Assembly: GCA_027364935.1 (NCBI GenBank)
Contig: DAHXOK010000009.1
Span: forward strand, 14,657 to 52,333
DNA length: 37,677 nt
From: Vulcanimicrobiota bacterium
Lineage (GTDB): Bacteria; Vulcanimicrobiota; Vulcanimicrobiia; Vulcanimicrobiales; Vulcanimicrobiaceae
Direction: 5' to 3'
Shown: positions 17,004 through 26,388 of the stretch, in pieces
Numbering within the stretch: the stretch's first letter is position 1
How the letters are laid out: each line of letters starts with the position of its first letter
Program-made: the position numbers and the translations under genes
The notes under the pieces: model-generated
What the model was told of the DNA's origin: nothing
Seen by the model: the letters and a program-made list of their open reading frames with translations, nothing else
Databases searched by the model: none

Positions 17004-17894
17004 ATGCCTGAGTCGCTGCTCGTCCCGTCCTGCGCTCGCGTTGCTCTCGAGAGCATCGTCGATTACGCAGGCCTCTTCCCGCCGGCGCAGCTTTCCATGG
17101 AGGCGGCAGCGCGCGAATACGAGCGCTGCCGGCGTAGCGCGCACGCCTGGATGCTTGGCAGATTCGTCGTCCCGGCCGAGAAGATCGGTGCACTCGATGC
17201 AGCGCTCGTAGAGGGCTTACCGGTGCCATTGACGGTGCTGTTGGATGGCGAAGCCGCGATACGCCCGATGCGGCGCGTACGGCCCGAGAGTTGCGAAGTT
17301 CCGCTGCTACTGCCGGTACGCGAGCTCGGCGCAGCGCGTACGGCGATTCGCGCGCTGCGCAAAGTGCTCGAGCGGCTCGCTCCAGGGTTGCCGGTTGCGG
17401 TGGAGCTTCCGCGCGGATTGACCTCAGCAGCGCTCGCCGAGGCGATGGACGCGCTCTGCGATAACGGCTTCGCGGCGAAGATTCGATGCGGCGGCGTCAC
17501 GCCGGACGCGACGCCGTCGGTGGAAGAGATTGCCGCCTTCATCGTTGCGGCGTCGCGCGCGGGCGTGCCGTTTAAGGCGACCGCCGGGCTGCACCATCCG
17601 GTCCGGCACCTCAACGCCGGGGTGGGATTCGTCATGCATGGGTTTCTCAACGTGCTCGGCGCAGCGTGCGTGGCGTCACAGTGGGACGCCGCGACCGTTC
17701 GAGCGATCGTCGCGGAGGAAGACGCGTCGGCGTTTGCACTCGACGAGCGGGGGTTCTCGTGGAGCGATACGCTCCTGGCCGATGCCGCGACGCTGCGGGA
17801 GGATCGCACGCGGCGCTTTCTTGGATTTGGAAGCTGCAGTTTCTCGGAGCCGGTCGACGACCTCATCGCGCTTGGCATCTTGCCGTCGCAATGA
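17004..17894 (+). CDS. Conserved-looking protein of unknown function coupled to fahA
   Basis: The 296-residue protein has no family I can name. It reads like an alpha/beta barrel: strand-like segments end in charged or polar residues, such as PVPLTVLLDGE, PVAVELPRG, GFAAKIRCGGV, PFKATAGLHHPVRH and HGFLNVLGAA. Lys and His in KIRCGG and FKATAGLHHP are the best candidates for active-site residues. A strong AAAGGAG lies seven bases before the ATG, so the earlier ORF-track start is rejected. The stop overlaps the fahA start (ATGA). Its position between hpd and fahA suggests a role in homogentisate breakdown, possibly the otherwise missing maleylacetoacetate isomerisation. That role is a hypothesis only. 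Confidence 0.85.
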   Translation: MPESLLVPSCARVALESIVDYAGLFPPAQLSMEAAAREYERCRRSAHAWMLGRFVVPAEKIGALDAALVEGLPVPLTVLLDGEAAIRPMRRVRPESCEVPLLLPVRELGAARTAIRALRKVLERLAPGLPVAVELPRGLTSAALAEAMDALCDNGFAAKIRCGGVTPDATPSVEEIAAFIVAASRAGVPFKATAGLHHPVRHLNAGVGFVMHGFLNVLGAACVASQWDAATVRAIVAEEDASAFALDERGFSWSDTLLADAATLREDRTRRFLGFGSCSFSEPVDDLIALGILPSQ

Positions 17895-19081
17895 ACGACT
17901 TTCCAATCGAGAACCTACCGTACGGAGCGTTCGCGCGCGACGAGGGCGTTCGCCTCGGAGTAGCGATCGGGGATCGGATCTTCGACCTTCGCGCCGGCGC
18001 CGAGGCGAAGCTGTTCGACGGAATCTGCGCGCCCGCAGTCCTGCGCGCTCCGTCGCTCAATCCGTTGCTTGCCGAGGAGCCGCGCGTTTGGCATGCCGTG
18101 CGGGAACGCTTGCAGTCGTTGCTACGAGGCGATCTCGACGCGAGCCTCTACGTCGATCGCGCGACGGCTGCGATGCGCCTGCCGGTGGAGGTCGGCGATT
18201 ACGTAGACTTCTACTCGTCGGAGCGGCACGCGAGGAACCTCGGGCGGATCTTTCGACCCAACGCCGAGCCCCTTCTGCCGAACTGGAAGTGGATGCCAGT
18301 CGGATATCACGGCCGCGCGGGCAGCATCGTCGTGGACGGAACGCCCGTGCATCGCCCGAACGGCCAGCGCAAGCCACCGGATGCGGACGTGCCCGTCTTC
18401 GGTCCGAGCACGATGCTCGACATCGAGCTCGAAATCGGCTTCGTCACCGGCCGTGAGGCAATTTTCGGGCTCGTGCTCGTCAACGATTGGAGCGCGCGCG
18501 ACATTCAAGCTTGGGAATACCAGCCGCTCGGGCCGTTTCTCGGCAAATCGTTTGCGACGACGATTTCGCCGTGGGTCGTCACGCTGGATGCGCTCGCACC
18601 GTTTCGCATCGCCCCGCACGAGCAAGATCCGCCGCCGTTGCCCTATCTACGGGTGGAGAACGACTGCGCCTACGATATCGATCTCGCCGTCGATCTCCGG
18701 AGTGCGGCGATGCGCGACGCCGGGTTACCCCCGGTCACGATCGCGCGGACGAACGCGCGCGAGCTCTATTGGAGCATGGAACAGCAGCTCGCGCACGCAC
18801 GCAGCAACGGCGCGCGCCTTCGCCCGGGAGACCTCTTCGCATCCGGCACGATCTCCGGCTCGGATCCGGCGAGTTACGGAAGCCTCATCGAGCTCACGTG
18901 GCGCGGAACGAAGCCGCTCTCTCTCCCTACCGGCGAGCAACGCGCGTTTCTCGAAAATGGCGACGACGTCACGCTGCGCGCGTGGTGCGAGCGCGACGGG
19001 TTACGCTTGGGCTTTGGCGCCTGCCGCGGCCAAATCGTTCCCTCTCAGGTCGCAGCTGGAGCCTCGAGCCAGGAGCGATAG
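17891..19081 (+). CDS. fahA: Fumarylacetoacetase
   Basis: FahA hydrolyses fumarylacetoacetate to fumarate and acetoacetate, the last step of tyrosine catabolism. The 396 residues carry the expected active-site segments: DFYSSERHARN, WKWMPVGYHGRAGS, MLDIELEIGFVTG (metal-binding Asp/Glu), NDWSARDIQAWEYQPLG, FASGTISGSDPASYGS and FGACRGQIVPS. It is translated with the unknown upstream gene through an ATGA overlap. Its 3' end overlaps the opposite-strand hmgA by 37 bases. Confidence 0.96.
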   Translation: MNDFPIENLPYGAFARDEGVRLGVAIGDRIFDLRAGAEAKLFDGICAPAVLRAPSLNPLLAEEPRVWHAVRERLQSLLRGDLDASLYVDRATAAMRLPVEVGDYVDFYSSERHARNLGRIFRPNAEPLLPNWKWMPVGYHGRAGSIVVDGTPVHRPNGQRKPPDADVPVFGPSTMLDIELEIGFVTGREAIFGLVLVNDWSARDIQAWEYQPLGPFLGKSFATTISPWVVTLDALAPFRIAPHEQDPPPLPYLRVENDCAYDIDLAVDLRSAAMRDAGLPPVTIARTNARELYWSMEQQLAHARSNGARLRPGDLFASGTISGSDPASYGSLIELTWRGTKPLSLPTGEQRAFLENGDDVTLRAWCERDGLRLGFGACRGQIVPSQVAAGASSQER

Positions 19082-20211
19082 TAGCCTTCGTCCTCTGCGT
19101 CGCTCGCGGCCGCAGCGATGTGCAACGGAGCGAACGTATCGATCATTACGGCGATCTCGTCCGTGGATTTCTTTCCGATGGACTGCTCGACCGTACCCGG
19201 CTGCGGACCGTGCGGCGCTCCGGCGGTGTGAAGGGTGATGGAGCCTTCCTCGACGCCGCGCCGGCTCATGAAGTTACCGCTGACGTAGTAGAGCACTTCG
19301 TCGCAGTCGACGCTGGAATGATTGTAGGGCACCGGAATCGCGAGCGGATGGTAATCGAACAGACGCGGCACGAAGGCGCAGAACGCGGCAGCGGGCGCCT
19401 CGAAGGTTGCGTGCGCGGGCGGGGGTTGATGCAGCTTGCCGGTGATCGGCGCGAACTCATCGAGATTGAACGCGTACGGATAACAGTATCCGTCCCAGCC
19501 TACGACGTCGCACGGGTGGTGCGCGACGGTGTAGATGGCGTTGCGCTCCTTGCCGGCGACGCGTATCTCGAAGGCTCCGTCTTCGGAATTCGGCTCGCCG
19601 AGTATGGGCCCCCGAAAATCGCGCTCGTAGTAGGGAGCGTGCTCGGCGAGCTGGCCGCACTCGTTGCGATACTTACGCGGAACCCGGACCGGCCCGGAGG
19701 TCTCGTGGACGAGCATCCGCGTCGTTTCGCTCGGATGAACGCGATAGGTCGTGCCGACCGGGATGACGAGGTAATCGTGCGGGCGATAGTCGAGGCGCCC
19801 GAGCGGCGTCTCGAGATGCCCACTGCCGCGGTGCACGAAGAGCAGCTCGTCGCCGCGGACGTTCCTATAGAAGTAGGGCATCGGATCGGAGAACTCGGCG
19901 ACGGCGATCGTTACGTCCGCGTTGCCGAGAACCGGGACGCGAGCCGAGACGGCGTCGCCGGACGTCGCGATGCGCGCTGTTCTGAAATGCCGGTTACGTA
20001 ACGGCTCGTTTGGCTGTAAGCGCGGCCGAGGCCGGTCCCAGGAGCGAACGTCGAGCGTCGCGGTCGGCGGATGGAGGTGATAGAGCAGGGAGTAGACGCT
20101 CTCGAAACCTTGCGTGGAGAGCAACTCCTCGGCGTACAAGCCCCCGTCGGGACGGCGAAACTGGATGTGGCGTTTGGGCGGAAGCGAGCCCGCCCGCATG
20201 TAGCTCGGCAC
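19045..20211 (-). CDS. hmgA: Homogentisate 1,2-dioxygenase
   Basis: HmgA opens the homogentisate ring to maleylacetoacetate using Fe(II) and O2. Family segments are KRHIQFRRPDGGLYAEEL, GDELLFVHRGSGHLETPLG, YNHSSVDCDEVLYYVSGNF (His and Glu ligands) and SITLHTAGAPHGPQPGTVE (His ligand). The start is uncertain. The GTG opening PSYMRAGSLPPKRH gives 388 residues, the normal size of the compact bacterial enzyme, and matches where relatives begin. The ATG at 20277 adds 22 Pro/Arg-rich residues that look non-homologous. The gene lies on the strand opposite fahA and is not in its operon, so the pathway is driven from at least three promoters. Confidence 0.94.
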   Translation of the reverse strand: MPSYMRAGSLPPKRHIQFRRPDGGLYAEELLSTQGFESVYSLLYHLHPPTATLDVRSWDRPRPRLQPNEPLRNRHFRTARIATSGDAVSARVPVLGNADVTIAVAEFSDPMPYFYRNVRGDELLFVHRGSGHLETPLGRLDYRPHDYLVIPVGTTYRVHPSETTRMLVHETSGPVRVPRKYRNECGQLAEHAPYYERDFRGPILGEPNSEDGAFEIRVAGKERNAIYTVAHHPCDVVGWDGYCYPYAFNLDEFAPITGKLHQPPPAHATFEAPAAAFCAFVPRLFDYHPLAIPVPYNHSSVDCDEVLYYVSGNFMSRRGVEEGSITLHTAGAPHGPQPGTVEQSIGKKSTDEIAVMIDTFAPLHIAAAASDAEDEGYYRSWLEAPAAT

Positions 20212-20289
20212 GTCGCAGCGAGTTCGGCGCTCTCCCAGGGGTCTCTTCGTTCGGGGAGAAGGCGGTTGCTCCAACATGAGGAGATGACT

Positions 20290-21276
20290 ATGGAGCGCTT
20301 CGTCCTGGGAACTCTCGCGGCTGTGGCAATTGCAGCTGCCATCGCTACGGGCTCGACGGCGGCAAACGCCAGGCCGTATCCGACGCCGACCCCCGTCGCT
20401 CTTCAATACGAAGAGATTTCTCGCGTCGAGATGCCACCCGCGACCCCCATTCCGCCGGGAACGTTCCAGGAGGACCGGGCGACCATCATGGGTTCGGCCG
20501 AGAACACGCCCGCGCCGCATCGCGGGCTCTTCAGCGGCGTCATGAACGGCTATGAATCGGCGATGAACGCCATGCAGTCGATGCGATCGGGATCTCTCAC
20601 GCGTTACACGTACTATCATAATTGGGTGCGCACCGACGATCTCGTTCACCAAACGGCAACGATTTCGAAGTGCGACCTGCACCAATACATCACGTTGGAT
20701 CTCGCGCATCGCACGTATTCGATTGCGAGCACCGTGCCTTCGCCCGAGCCCGCTCCCATGCCGCAGAGTTACGGGCGGCCGACGGTCGTGAACGAAGCGC
20801 CGGGAACCGAGGACCTGACCGTGCGGGCGAACGCGCAGAGTCTCGGACCGAAAACGCTCGACAATGTAGCGACGCGCGGAAGCTCCGCTTCGCTTTCTAT
20901 CGTGATGGCGAACGCGACGGGTTCGTGCAGGAACGGCTCGTCGTCGATGGAGATCGTCGAGTACGTTTCAGGCGTGGGCATTCCGCGCGCCTATTGCCCG
21001 CTGCCGCGCGTCGGCGGAGCGATGCAGCCCGGAGAGCAGACGATCGTCCACGGAGGATGCAGGCCGCGCATTCACGGCGACGCTTCCGGAATGTCGCTAC
21101 TCTCGGGCACGTCGTCGCGACTCGCGATGTATCGACGCATGACGTACGGTGGCGGTGCGCAAACGCAGGGAGCGCGCATTGGGATGGTAACCGAGGCTGG
21201 AAACGTTCGCTGGCTGTACAAGCCGGAAGCCGAGGCGCTCTTCTCGATTCCGCCGGGGTTCACGCGAACGCAGTAA
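20290..21276 (+). CDS. Secreted protein of unknown function
   Basis: The 328-residue product begins with a clear signal peptide (ERFVLGTLAAVAIAAAIATG... with cleavage near ANA-RP, about residue 28). A proline-rich linker (PYPTPTPVALQ) follows, then a domain I do not recognise. Visible features are four cysteines after the signal peptide (contexts ISKCDL, GSCRNG, AYCPLP, GGCRPR) that could form two disulfides, a central PSPEPAPMP linker and a C-terminal IGMVTEAGNVRWLYKPEAEALF. AGGAG is six bases before the second of two adjacent ATGs, which decides the start. It diverges from hmgA, but nothing suggests a metabolic link. Confidence 0.8.
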   Translation: MERFVLGTLAAVAIAAAIATGSTAANARPYPTPTPVALQYEEISRVEMPPATPIPPGTFQEDRATIMGSAENTPAPHRGLFSGVMNGYESAMNAMQSMRSGSLTRYTYYHNWVRTDDLVHQTATISKCDLHQYITLDLAHRTYSIASTVPSPEPAPMPQSYGRPTVVNEAPGTEDLTVRANAQSLGPKTLDNVATRGSSASLSIVMANATGSCRNGSSSMEIVEYVSGVGIPRAYCPLPRVGGAMQPGEQTIVHGGCRPRIHGDASGMSLLSGTSSRLAMYRRMTYGGGAQTQGARIGMVTEAGNVRWLYKPEAEALFSIPPGFTRTQ

Positions 21277-21282
21277 GCGCGT

Positions 21283-21507
21283 CTACGGGATGCCGTCGCG
21301 GCCGACGAGGGCCGGCTCTGCGAACGACGTGATGCTGAGGCGATTGAGCGCAAGCGTCGCGTCGGCGTGCCGATCCAGCGAAGCGCGGGGAGAGCGGTCG
21401 GCTACGGGGCTGCGCGCATCGCCGCGCGCGGTCCATGCCGGCAAGGGACTGCCTGGTGCGAACGAGAGGCTGAGAATCTGTAGCGTGAAGAGCGCCGATG
21501 CCACCAT
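21283..21507 (-). CDS. Small putative exported protein
   Basis: A 74-residue frame starts with a hydrophobic N-terminus (VASALFTLQILSLSFA) followed by a proline- and arginine-rich tail ending VGRDGIP. GAGGAAA lies about eight bases before the ATG, better than for the overlapping 93-residue frame on the same strand. It lies between a secreted protein gene and the SRP RNA. No family is recognised, and it could be a chance ORF. Confidence 0.45.
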   Translation of the reverse strand: MVASALFTLQILSLSFAPGSPLPAWTARGDARSPVADRSPRASLDRHADATLALNRLSITSFAEPALVGRDGIP

Positions 21508-21555
21508 GGCGGATTTCCTCGCCGAGCCCCTGTGGTATCATGGGCGGGCCATGAT

Positions 21556-21657
21556 GGGGGCCGGGCTTCGCGCGGCGTAAACTCGTGAACCCCGCCAGGA
21601 CCGGAAGGGAGCAACGGTAAGCGAGCCCTTACGGGTGCCGCGAACTACCCGACCCTC
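21556..21657 (+). ncRNA. ffs: Small (4.5S-type) signal recognition particle RNA
   Basis: The conserved SRP domain IV core is present (GCCAGGACCGGAAGGGAGCA, then CGGTAAGC), with the GGAAG tetraloop-type tip. Flanking sequences pair to form the long hairpin: GGGGGCCGGG with CCCGACCCTC at the base, and TTCGCGCGGC with GCCGCGAA further in. There is no Alu domain. TATCAT, a plausible -10 element, lies 14 bases upstream of the proposed 5' end, so the primary transcript may be slightly longer. Confidence 0.95.
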
Positions 21658-21710
21658 GTCGTGGTAGGAAAGGGTGGGAAAGTGCGCGAGCGAACTCGGG
21701 GCCCTGACTG

Positions 21711-22598
21711 ATGCCCGAGGACCGTTACTACATCAAGATCGTGCCGCACAAAGGCGATATCATTCGTCGCTTCGTCGTGCGCCGCCGCCATGTCGCGCTG
21801 CTGAGCGCGCTGGTCGCGATATGTCTTCTTGCGGCACTGGGGTATGCTGCCCTACAATACCGGCGCGTACGCGAGGAGCGCACGGCGCTGGCGCACATCG
21901 CTGGGCAGACGGAGGCCCTACACCGCCAGCTCCAACGCGTCCAGCAGGAGAACCAAGAGATCAGGCGCCTCATCGGCGCCCCGACGCCGGCTGCGCACCG
22001 TTCCAAGCCCAAGGTCTCCTGGGCCCGCTCGAGCGGCAGCGTAGGATCGCTGGAATCGCGCGTTCGCACGTTGGCAACCGTTTCGGCTGCGTTGCTGAGC
22101 GACTCCGAGCGCAATCGTCGCCTCGTCATGCGCGTTCTGAACCTGCGCCACATTCACGCGCTCGCACAGGACCGGCTCGTGGCGTTCATTCCGTCGATCG
22201 ATCCGGTCGCGGGAGCGCCCGTCATCGGGTGTTTCTGCTATCGTACCTCTCCCGACGTCGAGTTCCACGAGGGTGTCGACTTGGCTGCAAGCTACGGGGA
22301 TCCCGTACGCGCATCGGCCGCGGGAACCATCGCAGCGGCGGGTTGGGACGGCGGTTACGGGTTGAAGGTCGACATCGATCACGGCAACGGCTACCACACG
22401 TGGTACGCGCACTTGTCGAGCATCGACGTTCGCGTGGGGCAGCGCGTCTACAAAGGGCAGACCATTGCAGCCGTCGGCGCGACGGGATTCGCAACGGGAC
22501 CACACCTGCACTACCAGGTGATGCTCGATGGCCGCCCGATCAACCCGGCGCCGTATCTCGACGGTATTCCCTCCTCCGTCATCGCAGCGCTGCGGTAG
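21711..22598 (+). CDS. M23-family metallopeptidase (LytM-type cell wall hydrolase), membrane anchored
   Basis: The 295-residue protein has a basic cytoplasmic N-terminus, one transmembrane segment (about 28-50), a coiled coil (about 52-88, HRQLQRVQQENQEIRRL) and a C-terminal M23 domain. Zinc ligands are H186 and D190 in FHEGVDLAA and H267 in GPHLHYQV, with H265 also catalytic. GYHTWYAHL and VKGQ-like VYKGQTIAAVGATG are standard for the fold. It probably cuts peptidoglycan crosslinks or, like EnvC/NlpD, activates amidases. All catalytic residues are present, so hydrolysis is plausible. YggT follows without any gap. Confidence 0.9.
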   Translation: MPEDRYYIKIVPHKGDIIRRFVVRRRHVALLSALVAICLLAALGYAALQYRRVREERTALAHIAGQTEALHRQLQRVQQENQEIRRLIGAPTPAAHRSKPKVSWARSSGSVGSLESRVRTLATVSAALLSDSERNRRLVMRVLNLRHIHALAQDRLVAFIPSIDPVAGAPVIGCFCYRTSPDVEFHEGVDLAASYGDPVRASAAGTIAAAGWDGGYGLKVDIDHGNGYHTWYAHLSSIDVRVGQRVYKGQTIAAVGATGFATGPHLHYQVMLDGRPINPAPYLDGIPSSVIAALR

Positions 22599-22889
22599 AT
22601 GAGCGGCGCGGCATGCAACCTGACCCAGCTGCTCGGCCTGCTGGTGTGGGTCTACACTATCGTTCTCCTCATCTACGCCGTGCTGTCGTGGATTCCGGAC
22701 TTGCGCGGCAGCGTCATCGAACGCTATCTCGGGATGCTCGTCGAGCCGCTCCTCACGCCGATCCGCCGCATCATCCCGCCGATGGGCGGGCTGGACATCG
22801 CGTTCCTCGTGCTCATCGTCATCCTGCAGTTTCTGATTCGCCCGCTGCTGCAGAATCTCACGATCCAAGCCTGCGCGCCACTCTACTAA
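22599..22889 (+). CDS. YggT-family membrane protein
   Basis: The 96-residue integral membrane protein has two hydrophobic spans ([21 protein letters not shown] and [14 protein letters not shown]). The conserved YggT segment between them is [18 protein letters not shown]. YggT proteins are found near cell division and envelope genes; their function is poorly defined. The start codon directly follows the M23 peptidase stop, so the two are co-translated. Confidence 0.9.
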   Translation: MSGAACNLTQLLGLLVWVYTIVLLIYAVLSWIPDLRGSVIERYLGMLVEPLLTPIRRIIPPMGGLDIAFLVLIVILQFLIRPLLQNLTIQACAPLY

Positions 22890-22893
22890 GAAC

Positions 22894-24717
22894 GTGAAGG
22901 CCGAGCATCCGCACCGGCTGGAGACCGCCAGCCGCGTGCGCAACTTCTGCATTATCGCCCACATCGATCACGGCAAGACGACGCTTTCGGACCGGCTTCT
23001 CGAAACGACGAAAACGGTCGAGGCGCGTGAGATGTCGGATCAGATGCTCGATGCGATGGACCTCGAGCGCGAGCGCGGCATCACGATCAAGATGCATCCG
23101 GTGACGCTGCGCTATCGCGCTGCCGACGATGAGACGTACGAGCTCAATCTCATCGACACGCCCGGGCACGTCGACTTCTCATACGAGGTCTCGCGATCGC
23201 TGGCCGCATGCGAGGGCGCGGTGCTGATCATCGACGCGGCGCAGGGAATCGAAGCCCAGACGCTCGCGAACTATCACCTCGCGCTCGAGCACGATCTTAC
23301 GATAATTCCGGTCATCAACAAAATCGATTTGCCCGCCGCCGACCCGGACCGAGTCATGGGGGAGGTCGAGGAGCTGCTCGTCATGGAGCGCAGCGAGTGC
23401 ATCCTCGCAAGCGCCAAGAACGGCGTTGGCATCGACGAGATCCTCGAAGCGATTGTCGCGCGCATTCCGCCGCCGAAAGGGCACCGCGACCGTTTGCGCG
23501 CGCTCGTCTTCAACGCGCAGTTCGACTCGTACCGGGGCGTCGTCTGCTACGTGCGCGTGGTCGACGGGGAACTCAAGACGGGCACGCGTTTTCTCTCGAT
23601 GGCACACGAGCGGGTCTTCGAGTGCGCAGAGGTGGGCAGATTCTCGCCGGACATGCGGGTCGCCGACGTGCTCGGCGTCGGCGACGTCGGGTACGTGATC
23701 GCGAACATTCGCTCGCTCGGGGAGATCGACGTCGGCGATACGATCACCGAAGCGGTGAATCCGGCGCACGTCGCGCTCCCCGGATACCGCAAAGCCGTGC
23801 CAATGGTCTACTGCGGGCTCTATCCCAACGAAGGCGTCGAGTATTCGGAGTTGCGGGACGCGCTCGAGAAGCTCAAACTCAACGATGCGGCGCTGATTTA
23901 CGAGCCGGAGAGCTCGGTCGCCCTCGGATTCGGCTTTCGCTGCGGTTTTCTCGGACTTCTGCATATGGAGATCGTCCAGGAGCGCTTGGAGCGCGACTAT
24001 TCTCTCGACTTGATTGCCACATCGCCGTCGGTGGTGTTTCGCGTGACGAAGACCGACGGCGAGGTCGCGATGATCGACAACCCGTCGAAGCTCCCGGTCA
24101 CGAACCTCATCCGAACGATCGAGGAGCCGTACGTCAAGGCGACGATAATCTCGCCGCCGGAGTACGTCGGCGCGATCATGGACATCACGCAGCATCGCCG
24201 CGGCAGCCTCGGCGGTATGGAGTACCTGCACGACGGTCGCGTCATCCTGACCTACGAGATGCCGCTTATCGAGGTGATCGTCGACTTTTTCGATCAGCTC
24301 AAGTCGCGCACGAAGGGCTATGCGTCGCTGGACTACGAGCTCATCGGCTACCGCGAAGGCGATTTGGTGAAGCTGGAGATCCTGCTCAACGCGGAGCCCG
24401 TGGACGCGCTCTCGTTCATCGTCGCCCGGGAACGCGCTGCCCAACGCGGCCGAGCGCTGACCGAGCGGCTGAAAGAGCTCATACCGCGGCAGATGTTCGA
24501 CGTTCCTATTCAAGCGTCGATCGGCGGGAAGATCGTCGCGCGCGAGACGGTGAGTGCGATGCGCAAAAATGTTCTCGCGAAATGCTACGGCGGCGACATC
24601 ACGCGCAAGCGCAAGTTGCTGGAGAAGCAGAAAGTCGGAAAAGAGCGCATGAAGCGCGTCGGACGAGTCGAGCTTCCGCAAGAGGCGTTCATGGCCGTTC
24701 TTCGCTTGGAGGACTGA
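22894..24717 (+). CDS. lepA: Elongation factor 4 (back-translocating GTPase)
   Basis: LepA is a ribosome-associated GTPase that assists translation under stress and in 30S assembly. All G motifs are visible: [10 protein letters not shown] (G1), RGITI (G2), DTPGHVDF (G3), NKIDLP (G4) and ASAKNG (G5). The LepA-specific C-terminal end is intact ([35 protein letters not shown], quoted only as a landmark). The 607 residues match the family. Translation starts at GTG, two codons from the YggT stop region, without a strong ribosome binding site. Confidence 0.97.
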   Translation: MKAEHPHRLETASRVRNFCIIAHIDHGKTTLSDRLLETTKTVEAREMSDQMLDAMDLERERGITIKMHPVTLRYRAADDETYELNLIDTPGHVDFSYEVSRSLAACEGAVLIIDAAQGIEAQTLANYHLALEHDLTIIPVINKIDLPAADPDRVMGEVEELLVMERSECILASAKNGVGIDEILEAIVARIPPPKGHRDRLRALVFNAQFDSYRGVVCYVRVVDGELKTGTRFLSMAHERVFECAEVGRFSPDMRVADVLGVGDVGYVIANIRSLGEIDVGDTITEAVNPAHVALPGYRKAVPMVYCGLYPNEGVEYSELRDALEKLKLNDAALIYEPESSVALGFGFRCGFLGLLHMEIVQERLERDYSLDLIATSPSVVFRVTKTDGEVAMIDNPSKLPVTNLIRTIEEPYVKATIISPPEYVGAIMDITQHRRGSLGGMEYLHDGRVILTYEMPLIEVIVDFFDQLKSRTKGYASLDYELIGYREGDLVKLEILLNAEPVDALSFIVARERAAQRGRALTERLKELIPRQMFDVPIQASIGGKIVARETVSAMRKNVLAKCYGGDITRKRKLLEKQKVGKERMKRVGRVELPQEAFMAVLRLED

Positions 24718-25310
24718 CCGCGCTCACGTACGTCGCGACGAAGAATCGGGGAAAACTCGCGGAGTTGGAGGCAATCTTTGCTGGCTCGCCGCTCGCGCTG
24801 CGCGCGTACGATGCGTATGCGGACGTCGTCGAGGGAGAGGCGTCGTTCCACGACAACGCGCTGCTCAAGGCGCGAACGCTCTACCAGCAGCTGAAGCGCG
24901 CCCGGATCGACGCCGCCGTGCTTGCAGACGACAGCGGTTTGGAGGTGAGCGCGCTGCGCGGAAGACCCGGCGTGCTCTCCGCGCGCTACGCCGGCGCGGA
25001 CGCGACGTGGGCGCAGCGCCGCAGTAGCCTGCTCGCGGAGATGCGCGACGTTCCCGAGGCATTGCGCGCCGCGCGCTTCGTCTGCGTGATGGCATTGGTT
25101 CTCCCGAGCGGCGAAATGCTCGCGGGAGAGGGAACGATTGAGGGCCGGATAGCGAGCGAAGAGTGTGGCGCCCGCGGCTTCGGGTACGATGCCATATTCA
25201 TTCCAAGGGGCGAACCGCGCAGCTTCGCGCAGATGGACGAGATAGAGAAGAACGCCATCAGCCATCGTCGGCGCGCCGCGGAAGCGTTGCTTGCGACGCT
25301 GCGCCGATGA
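24714..25310 (+). CDS. rdgB: XTP/dITP diphosphatase (Ham1/RdgB)
   Basis: This housecleaning enzyme hydrolyses non-canonical purine triphosphates to monophosphates. The motifs [54 protein letters not shown] and ISHRRRA cover the whole family. No ATG, GTG or TTG exists at the right place. The best start is a CTG that overlaps the lepA stop (CTGA) and gives [10 protein letters not shown], where relatives begin. Translation is probably re-initiated after lepA, with GGAGGA inside the last lepA codons. The protein is 198 residues with that start, the usual size. The downstream GNAT gene overlaps by ATGA. Confidence 0.92.
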   Translation: MTALTYVATKNRGKLAELEAIFAGSPLALRAYDAYADVVEGEASFHDNALLKARTLYQQLKRARIDAAVLADDSGLEVSALRGRPGVLSARYAGADATWAQRRSSLLAEMRDVPEALRAARFVCVMALVLPSGEMLAGEGTIEGRIASEECGARGFGYDAIFIPRGEPRSFAQMDEIEKNAISHRRRAAEALLATLRR

Positions 25311-26155
25311 GCGAGCCCACCTTCGCCACGCCGACCGACGACGAGCTCCAGGTCTTTGCCGAGCTGCGTTGCCGGGACGACGTCGTCAGGCGGCTGTATC
25401 TTGGGCTTGCGCGGGAGAGCGTGGCGTGGGTTGCGAGAGCGGACGATGAAGCAGTAGGAATCGTCTTTGCGAGCGCGAGCAACGGCGAAACGTTCGTGCA
25501 CGAGCTCTTCGTTCGGCCGACGCATCGCAGAGCGGGCCTCGGGTCGCGGCTGTTGGAGGAGGCAACGCGCGAAGCGGTGTCCCTCTTTACGATCGTCGAT
25601 GCAACCGATGGCGCAGCGCAGGCCTTTGCGATTCGACATGGCGTCGCGATGCGCGGCGCACTGCTCCGTTGCACGGGAGCGATCCCGGGCGAGGAGGATC
25701 TGCTGCGGATGGCCGCGTCGCAGAACCGGCGCTTCGACGTGGCCGCGCTGGACGTCGGCGCGAATCGGCTCGCTATAGAAACCTTAGAACGCGAGGTACG
25801 CGGCGTGGCGTTCGGCGCCGACCACGCACTGCTCGGACTTCTTGCAACCGCACACGCGTTCTTTTTGAACGGGGAGCTGGTCGGCTACGCGTACGTCTGG
25901 CCCGACGGACGAATCGGACCGCTTGTCGTTTCGTCGAGTTCGTACGAGGAACAGGTCTTCGCGTTCGCGCTCGCGGCGCTCGCGCGTCGCTACGGGGCCT
26001 CGTGGACGCAATGCCTCGTGCCCGGCGAAAACGTTCGCATGCTGCGAGCTGCGGTAGGGTGCGGGCTCGCCGTAGAGACGGCGTGGCTCGCGGCGCGCGA
26101 GACCGCGAGCGGTGACCCGAGCCGTTACGTCGCTTGCCATCCGCTGTTATACTAG
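25307..26155 (+). CDS. GNAT-family N-acetyltransferase, two-domain
   Basis: The 282-residue protein has an N-terminal GNAT domain with the acetyl-CoA loop RRAGLGSRLLEEA preceded by VHELFVRPTH. A degenerate second GNAT-like half follows (LVGYAYVWPDGRIGPLVV, then QVFAFALAALARRYG). Double-GNAT proteins of this kind acetylate amines or protein N-termini; the substrate here cannot be told. It is coupled to rdgB by an ATGA overlap and is the last gene of the M23-yggT-lepA-rdgB group. Confidence 0.8.
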   Translation: MSEPTFATPTDDELQVFAELRCRDDVVRRLYLGLARESVAWVARADDEAVGIVFASASNGETFVHELFVRPTHRRAGLGSRLLEEATREAVSLFTIVDATDGAAQAFAIRHGVAMRGALLRCTGAIPGEEDLLRMAASQNRRFDVAALDVGANRLAIETLEREVRGVAFGADHALLGLLATAHAFFLNGELVGYAYVWPDGRIGPLVVSSSSYEEQVFAFALAALARRYGASWTQCLVPGENVRMLRAAVGCGLAVETAWLAARETASGDPSRYVACHPLLY

Positions 26156-26177
26156 GGAAGCTTTGGTGCGGGAGTTT

Positions 26178-26254
26178 CGGGACGTAGCTCAGCTTGGTAG
26201 AGCGCCGCGTTTGGGACGCGGAAGTCGCAGGTTCAAGTCCTGTCGTCCCGACCA
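26178..26254 (+). tRNA. tRNA-Pro (anticodon TGG)
   Basis: Acceptor stem CGGGACG/CGTCCCG, anticodon loop TTTGGGA, T-loop TTCAAGT, discriminator A, encoded CCA. Confidence 0.97.
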
Positions 26255-26258
26255 ACGT

Positions 26259-26332
<74 letters not shown>

Positions 26333-26388
26333 CACTGGGACATCATCGGGGGATTTGCGGGGAATGCTGAGAAGCGAAGGCTCTGCGC

